NCBI RefSeq assembly: GCF_001243045.1
Contig: NZ_LN849007.1
Location: 1,206,989-1,270,988 of the forward strand
From: Clostridium niameyense
GTDB lineage: Bacteria > Bacillota > Clostridia > Clostridiales > Clostridiaceae
Length of the DNA stretch: 64,000 nucleotides
Reading direction: 5' to 3'
Within the stretch, counting starts at the first letter, position 1. Each line of letters starts with the position of its first letter. The translations under genes were made by a program, and so were the position numbers. Of the stretch, positions 8,297 through 16,648 are shown piece by piece. The notes below the pieces were generated by a model, which was given only the letters and a program-made list of their open reading frames with translations, was not told the origin of the DNA and did no database searches.

Positions 8297-10510
8297 ATGG
8301 ATAAAATAAATGTAAACTTGGAATATTGCTTTGGAATTGAAAAAATGAATTATTTATTTGATTTTTCAGATGACAATGTGATAGCAATATATGCTAGAAA
8401 TGGATTAATGAAAACATCATTTTCAAAAACTTTTAAAAAAATTCAGGATGAACAAAGAGATTCAATTAGAGATGAAATATTTGGATTAGATGGCATTGTG
8501 AATGTAACAAAGGATGATATTGAAATACAGAAGGATGATATTTTTGTAATAAAATCTTTTGAGAATTCGTATGAATCAAATAGTATCACTTCATTGTTAG
8601 TTAACGATGAAATAAAAAACAAGATATCAAAAGTTCTTAGATTAAAGGAAAAATTTATTAAATCACTTGAAAAATATTCTGGATTAAAAATGGTAAAGAC
8701 ATTAGGTGGTAAAAAGGTATATGAATTAGAACCAAGTATAATAAGTGATTTTAATTTTTCAGAAAATAGTTTTTTGCTAAATATTAAGAAATTAGCGAAT
8801 AAAACTGTGGAATATGAGTGTGCAAATATTAAATATTGTAACATATTTGATGATACTGTTATTAAAAAGATAACATCACAAAAATTTCAAGATAAAATAG
8901 ATGATTTTATTTTGAAAAGCGAGGAAATTTACGCTGATTATGAGTTTTTAGAAAAAGGCAATCTTACTCTTCCAAAACTTAAAGATATTGGAAAGGCTTT
9001 AGATAAAGACAAATTTTTTGTAAAAGATAATCATATGTTTCTTGGTGGCAACTTGGAAATAAGAAATAGTCAAGATTTAAACATAAAAATCTCTGAAATA
9101 GAGGAAAAAATAAAGGCTGTACCCGTATTTAAGGATATTGAAAAAATGTTGAGCGATTCTAAGGGAATTGTTTTAAAAGATATAATAGAAAGCACACCTG
9201 ACATAGTTACGTTTTTAAAAGTAGATAAGTTAGAAGAACTAAAAAAGTGCTTGTGGTTGTCCTATATTAATGCAGAGAAGTCCAAATTTGATGAGCTAGT
9301 TACTGAGTATGAAAGTCTAGAACAAGAAATTGATACTGTGGATTTGGATGATACATCATGGAAAAGGGCATTAAATATATTTGAAGAGAGATTTACCGTT
9401 CCATATAAAATGAAAATATCAAATATGAAAGGTGCTATTATAGGGGAGAGTGTCCCAAGGGTAGAATTTGCGTTTAAACGCAATGATAAAATTGTTGAAA
9501 TGGATCGAGACCATTTGGAAAGAATAGACGTTCTTAGCCAAGGAGAAAAAAGAGCACTATATTTGCTTAATATTATTTTTGACATTGAAAGAATACGGGA
9601 GGAGGGTAAGGAAAAATTAATTATTGTAGATGATATAGCGGATTCTTTTGATTACAAAAATAAATATGCTATTGTTGAATATTTATATGATATGGCAAAA
9701 GAAGATAAATTCTATCTCATAATTTTATCTCATAATTTTGATTTTTTTAGAACTGTTTCAGGACGTTTAAACATCAAAAGAGAAAATCGATTATGCGCGG
9801 AAATAGGAAATAATGAAATAGCACTAAAACAGGAAAAATATCAAAAACAACCTTTTGAACATTGGAAAAAGCATTTAAATAAAAGGAATGTATTAGCACT
9901 CATACCGTTTGCAAGAAATATAATAGAATATAGCGAAGATAAGAATATTGGAGGAGTATCGGGTATTGACAAAGATTATCTACTTCTTACGCATTTACTT
10001 CATGAAAAAGATTTTACAAATAGAATAACTTTTGATGTTCTGAGGAAAGTTTATAAAGAATATCTAGGAGTAGATAAATTTGATGAAGCAATAGAATTAA
10101 CATCTAGTGTTTGTGATGAATTTTATATTATTGCGGATTCAATATCCAAATCTGATGTTGATTTAGAAAATAAGATTATTTTAGCTGTTGCGATCAGACA
10201 TAAGGCAGAAGTTTATATGATTCATGAGATTAAAAATTTCAGTGGAAATCTTAATTGGCGAGAAGGTAAAAGAATAAAGACAGGAACAGTTGAAGAATTT
10301 ATGTGTCATATTTCTATATCTGGAAATCAAACTAGAGAATTATTTAGTGGATTTAAACAGTTTGGCAACAATGATAAGGTTAAATTATTAGAAGAAGTAA
10401 ATATTATAACACCAGAAAATATACATCTAAATTCTTTTATGTATGAACCGATTTTAGATATGGATATACTTGAATTAATAAATTTGTATAATGAAGTTAA
10501 AACATTGTAA
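8297..10510 (+). CDS. SMC/ABC-type ATPase with degenerate Walker A, probable defence cargo
   Basis: A 737-residue protein with an ATPase head split by a helical middle section. The P-loop reads ARNGLMKTS (residues 33-41): Lys39 and Thr40 are kept but both glycines of GxxxxGK are replaced (Ala33, Met38). The ABC signature LSQGEKRAL (413-421) and Walker B IIVDDIADSFD (Asp445, Asp446) are excellent, followed by the switch region LSHNFDF. This combination resembles the ATPase part of PrrC/RloC-type and related conflict proteins, but no nuclease domain is recognised in the 240-residue C-terminal section. It is a stand-alone gene flanked by a duplication scar and a terminator, so it is mobile cargo. 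A defence role is inferred, not shown. Confidence 0.65.
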   Translation: MDKINVNLEYCFGIEKMNYLFDFSDDNVIAIYARNGLMKTSFSKTFKKIQDEQRDSIRDEIFGLDGIVNVTKDDIEIQKDDIFVIKSFENSYESNSITSLLVNDEIKNKISKVLRLKEKFIKSLEKYSGLKMVKTLGGKKVYELEPSIISDFNFSENSFLLNIKKLANKTVEYECANIKYCNIFDDTVIKKITSQKFQDKIDDFILKSEEIYADYEFLEKGNLTLPKLKDIGKALDKDKFFVKDNHMFLGGNLEIRNSQDLNIKISEIEEKIKAVPVFKDIEKMLSDSKGIVLKDIIESTPDIVTFLKVDKLEELKKCLWLSYINAEKSKFDELVTEYESLEQEIDTVDLDDTSWKRALNIFEERFTVPYKMKISNMKGAIIGESVPRVEFAFKRNDKIVEMDRDHLERIDVLSQGEKRALYLLNIIFDIERIREEGKEKLIIVDDIADSFDYKNKYAIVEYLYDMAKEDKFYLIILSHNFDFFRTVSGRLNIKRENRLCAEIGNNEIALKQEKYQKQPFEHWKKHLNKRNVLALIPFARNIIEYSEDKNIGGVSGIDKDYLLLTHLLHEKDFTNRITFDVLRKVYKEYLGVDKFDEAIELTSSVCDEFYIIADSISKSDVDLENKIILAVAIRHKAEVYMIHEIKNFSGNLNWREGKRIKTGTVEEFMCHISISGNQTRELFSGFKQFGNNDKVKLLEEVNIITPENIHLNSFMYEPILDMDILELINLYNEVKTL

Positions 10511-10541
10511 TTTAAAATTAAACATAAACAGTTTGTAAAAT

Positions 10542-10569
10542 AGCATCTAAACCAGATGCTATTTTTTTA
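10542..10569 (+). terminator. Rho-independent terminator
   Basis: AGCATCT (10542-10548) pairs with AGATGCT (10554-10560), followed by ATTTTTTTA. It ends the cargo ATPase transcript, just before the transfer operon resumes with the C39 peptidase gene. Confidence 0.85.
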
Positions 10570-10598
10570 TCCAAAATAAAATAAGGAGGCATGATACT

Positions 10599-11432
10599 AT
10601 GGCATTAGATCCAAAATCAGCAGCTACCATTGCTAAAATAGCAATCAAAGCTTCAAAAGATGATGAAACTAGAAACAGAATAATTTTTATTTCGCTGGCA
10701 CCGATTATTTCGGTGCTTTTAATTTTGGCTTTTATAGTTTATATCCTCACTAATCCTATTGAAATGTTAAGTGGCATTTTTCTTGGGAATGAGTTAAATC
10801 AAGTAAAAAACCTTAGAAGTCAATATGGATATGAACAACTGATAAATCCAAATGACAACAGTTATTTAGAAAGTAGTGGTTTGGATTTTTCAGGGATATC
10901 CTTCAAAGATAGTTCTACAGAAGTGGTTTATTATAATCAAGCTGATGCAAGATGGAAAGACAAGCCTTATGGGAAAACTGGAACTATAGGAAGAAGTGCA
11001 TGTGGGCCAACTTCACTTTCTATAGTAGTTTCAAGTTTTACAAACAAGAAAGTAGATCCAGTTCAAATGAGTAAATGGGCTTATGAAAATGGTTATTACT
11101 GCGAAGGTGTGGGATCTTATCATACTTTAATACCTTATGGAGCAAAACACTTTGGACTTAAAGTAGAAGGATGTACAGCAAATGAGCCACAAAGGATAGT
11201 TGATGCGCTTTCTAAAGGAAAACTTATAATTGCAATTATGTCAAAAGGGCATTTTACAAGGTGTGGGCATTTTATTGTACTTAGAGGGGTAACTATAGAT
11301 AAAAGAATTTTAGTAGCAGATCCTGTAAGCAGGAGAAGAAGTGAAGAGAAATGGGACTTATCAATTATCTTAAATGAAGCAAATAAAGGAGCAGATGCAG
11401 GAGGCCCATTTTGGATTATTAGTAAAACATAA
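10599..11432 (+). CDS. Membrane-anchored C39-like cysteine peptidase of the transfer module
   Basis: A 277-residue protein: a short cytoplasmic N-terminus, one membrane segment (about residues 35-55), and an extracellular peptidase C39-like domain from about residue 105. Predicted catalytic residues are Cys135 (SACGPTS), His224 (GHFIVLRG) and Asp241 (ADPVS). In conjugative elements such envelope enzymes probably help open the cell wall for the channel or process peptides. Strong ribosome binding site AAGGAGG before ATG 10599. A second C39 protein with the same motifs is encoded on the chromosome at 46699, and a decayed copy of this gene's first 230 bp lies at 7930-8160. Confidence 0.8.
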   Translation: MALDPKSAATIAKIAIKASKDDETRNRIIFISLAPIISVLLILAFIVYILTNPIEMLSGIFLGNELNQVKNLRSQYGYEQLINPNDNSYLESSGLDFSGISFKDSSTEVVYYNQADARWKDKPYGKTGTIGRSACGPTSLSIVVSSFTNKKVDPVQMSKWAYENGYYCEGVGSYHTLIPYGAKHFGLKVEGCTANEPQRIVDALSKGKLIIAIMSKGHFTRCGHFIVLRGVTIDKRILVADPVSRRRSEEKWDLSIILNEANKGADAGGPFWIISKT

Positions 11433-11453
11433 AATTATTGGAGGTAGAAGAAT

Positions 11454-11618
11454 TTGAAAAAGAAATTATTAATCGAATTATTTATATATGTAACTATTGT
11501 AATAGTAGGACTTATACTACTTTTTACTTATAAACCTAAACAAAAATCTATAGATATACCATCAGATTATAAAATTGAAAGGAGTGATAGCAGTGCTTTT
11601 GTATCTTTCAAGCAATGA
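11454..11618 (+). CDS. Small single-span membrane protein
   Basis: A 54-residue open frame beginning at TTG 11454 with GGAGG 9 bp upstream. Residues 1-5 are basic (MKKK), residues 6-25 form one hydrophobic span, and the rest is a short polar tail. It follows the peptidase gene by 21 bp and overlaps the start of the ParA-like gene by 26 bp, a packing that supports a real, translationally coupled gene. No family is recognised; a small channel-associated membrane protein is the most that can be suggested. Confidence 0.6.
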   Translation: MKKKLLIELFIYVTIVIVGLILLFTYKPKQKSIDIPSDYKIERSDSSAFVSFKQ

Positions 11619-12609
11619 AAATATAGAGATATTTGATTTTTTATCAAAAGAAAAAGGTATGGTTATAAAGAGGCTATCAGGGGAATTCTATTTAAAAAAA
11701 TTTGTAATTCATGATATGAGAAATCTCAGTCATTACTCATATTTTGCAATTGATCTAAAAGCTCTTAAGGATACTGAAAATGAAATAATTGAGGCAATAA
11801 TAGCTTTTAAAACTATGTATGATTCTAGAATTATTATTTTTGCAGAAGGAATGGATAGACAGGATGAAATTATATCAAAGCTTATAGAAGAGAAGATTTA
11901 TAACATTGTAATACCTAAAGAAATACCAGAGATTAAAAATGAAATTTTAAAATGTATAAGTAATGAGGGAATGATAGAGGATGAGTGGAGAGAGCAAAAT
12001 GACATAAATCAATATTTAAAAGAATCCTTTAAAAATCAATATGTATTTAAGCATAAAAATATAAAAATAGCAGTTGCAGGAGTATCATCAAGAGTTGGTA
12101 CAACTACAACTGCTTTTAATATAGCAAGATTTTTATTTGAGATAGGAGCTAAGGTTAGTTATACAGAAGCTAATAGCAATGAGCATTTAAAAGAAATTGC
12201 AGCATACTATGAATTTTTAAAAGTGGAGAATTATTATAAGTACAGAGGAATTGAGTATTATCCTAACAAGCAATTCCCTAATGAATATAACTTTAATGTT
12301 TTTGATTTAGGAAACTTAAATAAAGGGAGTGTAGCAATATTTAAAAGCTGTGATATTAAAGTGTTATGTAGTGGAAGTAAACCTTATGAGATTATAGATA
12401 CTTATGAGTCAATTAAATTCATTCAAGAAGGCAACTATAATATTCTTTTATCTTCAATATCTAATGAAGATAACTTAAAGATAAGAAAAAGCTTTGATAA
12501 TGTTAAAGCTAATATCTATTTTGGCACATATTCTCCAAGTTTATTTGATGGGAAAAGCAATGAAAAAATATATAGATATATAGTTAAAGATTATATTGTT
12601 GAGATATAG
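11593..12609 (+). CDS. ParA/MinD-like ATPase with variant P-loop
   Basis: Start chosen at GTG 11593, because AAAGGAGTGA lies 8 bp upstream; an in-frame TTG at 11575 would be less well placed. The 338-residue product has an N-terminal receiver-like domain of about 130 residues, then an AAA_31/CpaE-like ATPase domain. The P-loop is GVSSRVGTTT (residues 163-172): the usual GK is replaced by VG-Thr, and Arg167 stands where deviant Walker A proteins have their signature lysine. Such proteins are common in clostridial ICEs near virB4; a role in positioning or partitioning the transfer apparatus or element is inferred. It is followed directly by the HTH gene. Confidence 0.65.
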   Translation: MLLYLSSNENIEIFDFLSKEKGMVIKRLSGEFYLKKFVIHDMRNLSHYSYFAIDLKALKDTENEIIEAIIAFKTMYDSRIIIFAEGMDRQDEIISKLIEEKIYNIVIPKEIPEIKNEILKCISNEGMIEDEWREQNDINQYLKESFKNQYVFKHKNIKIAVAGVSSRVGTTTTAFNIARFLFEIGAKVSYTEANSNEHLKEIAAYYEFLKVENYYKYRGIEYYPNKQFPNEYNFNVFDLGNLNKGSVAIFKSCDIKVLCSGSKPYEIIDTYESIKFIQEGNYNILLSSISNEDNLKIRKSFDNVKANIYFGTYSPSLFDGKSNEKIYRYIVKDYIVEI

Positions 12610-12627
12610 TTGGAGGAGGAAGTTGTA

Positions 12628-13239
12628 ATGAAAAAAGGTGAGATACTTGATAAAGTATATAAATCAAACCTACCAAGCAGAGCAAAACAAGTAATGTTTT
12701 ATCTTATAAATAGAGTTAATGCAGAAGGAACTTGCTTTCCTTCTGTAAGAACTATAGCTAGTGATTGTGGTGTGTCAGAAAGGACAATACAAAGAACTAT
12801 GAAGGTTCTTATAAAAGAAGGATTCCTAATTAAAGAGGAAAGATACAGGGATAATGGTGGACAAAGTTCGAATCTTTATAAGCTGAAAATAGGTTTTGAG
12901 AATGGTAATGTTAAAACTAATGATAATAATAAGGAGTTTGAAGAGGAAAATGCGATAGAGCCGGAAGAAAATAAAACTGACCTAGAGGGTATTGAAGCAG
13001 TTGGTTTTGATTATTATAAAGAAGAAAAAAGTGATGTAGAAAATAATTTAGAGAAAGAAAACAATGGCATATTAAATATAGTAATGATTACTTGTTTAAA
13101 GACGATAAATTATATATGTAAAAATAAATGTCATCCCATGATTTTTTATAAAATAGGTAAAAAAATTAAGCATATTGGAAGAATACCAACATTAAATTTA
13201 CTATGTCATGGGGTGGGGGACAATTTGTATCCTCCATGA
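12628..13239 (+). CDS. Helix-turn-helix regulator or replication-initiator-like protein
   Basis: Start at ATG 12628 after GGAGGAGG; the longer frame from TTG 12610 is not used. The 203-residue protein has a winged helix-turn-helix at about residues 15-80 (ARTIASDCGVSERTIQ-type recognition region: CFPSVRTIASDCGVSERTI), as in HTH_36 proteins of ICEs and plasmids. A low-complexity Asn/Glu linker follows. The C-terminus has two Cys-His pairs (KCHP, LCHG) and ends in a G-rich stretch; reading one base out of phase there would extend a further 25 or so residues, so a frameshift near 13,212 is possible but unproven. Likely controls transfer genes or element replication. Confidence 0.6.
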   Translation: MKKGEILDKVYKSNLPSRAKQVMFYLINRVNAEGTCFPSVRTIASDCGVSERTIQRTMKVLIKEGFLIKEERYRDNGGQSSNLYKLKIGFENGNVKTNDNNKEFEEENAIEPEENKTDLEGIEAVGFDYYKEEKSDVENNLEKENNGILNIVMITCLKTINYICKNKCHPMIFYKIGKKIKHIGRIPTLNLLCHGVGDNLYPP

Positions 13240-13561
13240 ACTATATAATATAAGTTTTATAGGGATATTGAAAGATAAGTATAATAATATTAATAATAAT
13301 TAAAGCTATAAGTAAGATACTGTTTTAAATATATAGTTTAGTGCTGACAGACAGTACAGTAAAATCTGAAATTGTGGAATATTTTTTAAACTGTACGTGT
13401 GTCCATTTTTAATTAGATCCGGCAATGCTAAGATAAATTGTTTTGTAAATTCAAGACTAAGTATACAATTTTTTAAAGAAATCTTGAACTAAGTTTTATG
13501 ATTTAGGTTTTGGGCTGTCATTCTTACACTTTGTGAAATAAGATGAATAAGTCATGTATAT
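13240..13561. other. Intergenic region at the transfer-module/sensory-island junction
   Basis: This AT-rich gap separates the transfer operon from the convergent sensor kinase gene. No open frame with a ribosome binding site is seen. It contains short direct repeats (GACAGACAGTACAG around 13,343) and a patch of higher GC near 13,410-13,430 that looks like a remnant, but nothing is identifiable. It may mark the insertion point of the sensory island. Confidence 0.4.
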
Positions 13562-13594
13562 AAATTAAAGGAGAAAATTATCCTCCTTTAATTT
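13562..13594. terminator. Bidirectional terminator
   Basis: AAATTAAAGGAG (13562-13573) pairs with CTCCTTTAATTT (13583-13594). The stem overlaps the stop codon of the leftward sensor kinase gene and also faces the rightward transfer operon. Confidence 0.75.
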
Positions 13595-15285
13595 AGTTGT
13601 GTAGTTATGGGAAACATGATAATTGTAGTGAACTCTTTATTTAATTCATCATATTTCCAAGTCATATTTCCTGAATATTTATTAACGGCTTTTTCAATGT
13701 TTTTCATGCCATAACCATGACAAGTTATTTCTTGTTTACTAGATATTAATTTATTATTTTTTAGGATGGGATTTTTATCACAACTATTTATAAGTTTTAT
13801 TACAATAAAAGATTTATTAAAACAATGAAACTTTAATAAAATATTTTTATTATAACTTTTAATACAGCTTTCTATTGAATTATCTAATAAATTACTCATT
13901 ATAGCACACATATCCTTATTTTGTATAAAATCTAAATTAACTGATTGAACTTCATATTTAAAATTAATATTATATTTTTTCATTAAATGAATTTTATAAT
14001 TAATAATAATATCAAGTATTTTATTATTAGTTATAACAATATCTGATAATTGATTTATATCTTCGTTTATACTTTTAACATATTCCATGACCTTTTGTGA
14101 TTGCTCATCTTTGGCTAAAGCATTTATGCATATTAAATGATTTTTTATATCGTGAATAACTTCATTAGTTTTATCATATTTGCTTTCTAATATATTATAA
14201 TGTTGGGTAGTAATATCATTTTTTTGTTTTACTAAAGCTATTTCTTGTAGTTTTTTTGAGTTTAGTAATACAAAGCCAGTTATCCCGGATATAACAAAAC
14301 AAAGTATTGCTATTATTATAGTGGTATTGATTTGCAACTGCATATCTCTGTGAAAGACTTTGTTTTTTTTGCTAATTAATTCTTCTAAATCATCTAAATA
14401 TAATCCAGAAGATATAATCCAATTATATTTAGGATATAGTTTTGCATAGCTTAATTTATGACTAATATAGTTTGAATCTTTCTTTTTAAAATAATAATCA
14501 TGGAGTATCTCACCATTTTTTTTAATTCCTTGTAGTTCATTTAAATAAGGTAAATTACCTTTTACATCTTTAGTATTAGTAGATAATTTTTTACCCTCTG
14601 TTTCTAGAAGATTAGGATGGATCAATCTTATGGCATACTCATCCCCACCGTTATAATTTATTATCTGATTTATCCATATGTAACCATTATCATGTAAATT
14701 TGTATTTTTGATTTTATTTTTCACTCTATTTTTCACAGCTTCTTCAATGGTATCATTAGAAATACATAAAGCTATAATATTATTATTTTTTTCTATATAT
14801 TTATATGTATTTATTTTGTAGTTATTTACATAATTTATAAAGTGTTTTTCATTTTCAAAGTTTTTAACATTTATTTTTGGATTACTTGTATATATTAATG
14901 TATTATAGGATTTATCCCAAATTAAGATTTCTAATTTAGGGTTGGCTTTGATATATGGAGAAAAAAATTTATTTAAGGATTCCTTATTTTTAAAATCTAT
15001 ATTGTATGATTGAATAGAGTATAAATTATTAATAAAAGATTGAAGTGATTTTGAGGATTCCTCTAAAATAAATTCTCTTTCTATGTCAATTTCTTGTATT
15101 GTCCTGTCAATAATTTCCTTCAATCTATTTTCTTTTAATTCCATTATAGTATTATTTAGTTCTTTTAAATTGTTTTTATGTATTTTTTTCATATTGTATG
15201 TATAACAAAAAGAGAAAAATATTATAGATACTACACAAATCATTAATATGTATAGATATTTCTTTTCAAGTTTAATTTTCATCAT
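13588..15285 (-). CDS. Cache-domain GHKL sensor histidine kinase
   Basis: A 565-residue membrane kinase. Membrane spans are near residues 9-30 and 318-343, enclosing an extracellular Cache-type ligand domain (about 35-315; section around YIWINQ and WIISSGLYLDDLE). The phospho-acceptor is predicted as His378 in IHDIKNHL, typical of AgrC/VirS-type GHKL kinases, followed by the N-box (NLLDNSIESC) and the glycine box (GYGMKNIEKAV). It lies 41 bp downstream of the LytTR regulator in one leftward operon, forming a two-component system. Unlike AgrC it has an extracellular Cache sensor rather than six membrane spans, so it probably senses a small molecule. ATG 15285 or the adjacent ATG 15282 could be used. 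Confidence 0.85.
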   Translation of the reverse strand: MMKIKLEKKYLYILMICVVSIIFFSFCYTYNMKKIHKNNLKELNNTIMELKENRLKEIIDRTIQEIDIEREFILEESSKSLQSFINNLYSIQSYNIDFKNKESLNKFFSPYIKANPKLEILIWDKSYNTLIYTSNPKINVKNFENEKHFINYVNNYKINTYKYIEKNNNIIALCISNDTIEEAVKNRVKNKIKNTNLHDNGYIWINQIINYNGGDEYAIRLIHPNLLETEGKKLSTNTKDVKGNLPYLNELQGIKKNGEILHDYYFKKKDSNYISHKLSYAKLYPKYNWIISSGLYLDDLEELISKKNKVFHRDMQLQINTTIIIAILCFVISGITGFVLLNSKKLQEIALVKQKNDITTQHYNILESKYDKTNEVIHDIKNHLICINALAKDEQSQKVMEYVKSINEDINQLSDIVITNNKILDIIINYKIHLMKKYNINFKYEVQSVNLDFIQNKDMCAIMSNLLDNSIESCIKSYNKNILLKFHCFNKSFIVIKLINSCDKNPILKNNKLISSKQEITCHGYGMKNIEKAVNKYSGNMTWKYDELNKEFTTIIMFPITTQLN

Positions 15286-15326
15286 GTAATCCCACTTTCT
15301 TTATTATATATTAAATATCAATAATT

Positions 15327-16028
15327 TTATAATTGACCCAAAAATTCCATAAACTTTTTTTTGAAGTCTTTAAATTTTCTTTGTGAAACATATAAAGTTT
15401 CTCCATTTAGAAGAGTTATTCTATCTTTGTGAATTTCTACAACGTAATTTAAATTTACTAGAAAACTATTATGTGGATTAGCAAAACCAAAGGGTTGTAA
15501 TTTTTCATTCCAATGTTTCAACTTATATGAACTAACATAATTTCTAGAATTGTTAGTATGAATAATTACATTTCTACCCGCAATTTCTAAATGTGTTATG
15601 TCAGATATTAATATTTTTTTTAGGATTCCATTATTTTCGACAGTAATAAATATTTTATTTATTGTTGCAATTAAGTTTTTTATTTCATTATAAATAACAT
15701 CTTCATCCAAAGGTTTTAGAAAATATCTAAAAGCATTTACAGTGTATCCATCAGGCCAATATTTCTCTAAAGCAGTTATAAATACAATTTTTAAAGTTTC
15801 ATTTGATTTTCTAATTATTTTAGCTACTTCTATACCATTTAGTTGGGCCATTTGAATATCTAGAACTATAATATCATAATGATTATAATCCTGAGCTAAT
15901 AATTGCTCTCCTGTATAAAAGGTATCAATATTAAATTTAACATTTTCATTAATTGAGTACCTATTAAATAAATTACTTATTTGTTTTAATTGAATAGTAT
16001 TATCTTCACAAATGGCTATATTGTACAT
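15327..16028 (-). CDS. LytTR-family response regulator
   Basis: Start at ATG 16028, with GGAGG 8 bases upstream; the longer frame from 16088 lacks such a site. The 233-residue protein has a receiver domain with the acidic pair Glu8-Asp9, phospho-acceptor Asp57 (VLDIQM) and the switch Thr in FITA, then a LytTR DNA-binding domain (about residues 130-230). LytTR proteins such as AgrA, VirR and ComE bind two direct repeats spaced by about 21 bp. Exactly such a repeat lies about 110 bp from this start codon (16138-16168) and again upstream of the receptor at 19557, so this regulator likely controls the sensory island. First gene of the operon with the kinase. Confidence 0.9.
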   Translation of the reverse strand: MYNIAICEDNTIQLKQISNLFNRYSINENVKFNIDTFYTGEQLLAQDYNHYDIIVLDIQMAQLNGIEVAKIIRKSNETLKIVFITALEKYWPDGYTVNAFRYFLKPLDEDVIYNEIKNLIATINKIFITVENNGILKKILISDITHLEIAGRNVIIHTNNSRNYVSSYKLKHWNEKLQPFGFANPHNSFLVNLNYVVEIHKDRITLLNGETLYVSQRKFKDFKKKFMEFLGQL

Positions 16029-16137
16029 AGTCAAAACCTCCAGTTTAAATATATTATATAAATTATTTTTTGCATAATTTAATTTCAAATAAATAAGTAA
16101 CCTGTTTAAGGTAAAGATTATATATTTTTAATTATAA

Positions 16138-16206
16138 ATCGTTTTTGTAATAAAAAGCATCGTTTTTGAAAAAATATTGAAAATAATTAAATAGAAGGTG
16201 TATTTT
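16138..16206 (+). promoter_or_regulatory. Predicted LytTR-controlled promoter of the cheX remnant and receptor genes
   Basis: ATCGTTTTTG occurs at 16138-16147 and again at 16159-16168, a 21-bp period (two helical turns). Eight bp further are TTGAAA (16177-16182) and, after 18 bp, TATTTT (16201-16206), a weak promoter of the kind that needs an activator. The same arrangement is found at 19418-19486. It lies in the 333-bp divergent region between the LytTR regulator (leftward) and the cheX remnant (rightward), so it may also affect the regulator's own transcription. Confidence 0.65.
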
Positions 16207-16361
16207 TATAAAGAGAAAAATATAAAATATAAAATTTACATAATAGGTACACTTATACATATTTATGAGAAGATAAAAATGAAATAAATGAATTAATAAA
16301 ACAATTTTATAGAAGTGTGTTACATAAAAAAGAATTAAATGTTTTGAATGGAGGACATTAA

Positions 16362-16583
16362 ATGGATGTGAAACATATAAATCCATTTATAGATTCTTGT
16401 TTAAATATAATGTCTCAGCTTGGCTTTAAAGAGATTAAAAAGCAAGGTATTAGTATTAAAGAAAAGACTATAAATAGCTTAGGTGTAATGTTAACGCTAG
16501 GATTATTTGGAGATATTAAAGGCGTTGTTAGCTATTCTTTTCATGAAGAAAGTGCTAAAAATATTGCATTTGAAAATATTTAA
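16362..16583 (+). pseudogene. cheX: Truncated cheX (chemotaxis phosphatase), N-terminal half
   Basis: A 73-residue open frame with ribosome binding site GGAGG 9 bp before ATG 16362. The sequence follows the start of CheX closely (MDVKHINPF, GLFGDIKGVVSYSF, then a segment on the way to the first conserved helix) but stops at TAA 16581. CheX proteins are about 150-160 residues and carry the catalytic E-x2-N residues twice; the retained part ends at or before the first of these, so it cannot be a functional CheY-P phosphatase on its own. The 65 bases after the stop do not encode the missing part. It sits first in the operon with the receptor at 16649. Confidence 0.75.
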
Positions 16584-16648
16584 AATATAGTCATTATACA
16601 TAATAGCAGTAGGTTTTTAGATTTTAATTAGAATAAGGAGGGTAACAA

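Noticed and set aside
13190-13320. Frameshift in the HTH gene at 12628
   Set aside because: Reading one base out of phase near the G-run at 13,212 would add about 25 residues, but without homologues there is no proof that the longer end is original; kept only as a remark.
16132-16386. Minus-strand open frame of 84 codons
   Set aside because: Low-complexity AT-rich translation, antisense to the LytTR-type promoter and the cheX start; no ribosome binding site.
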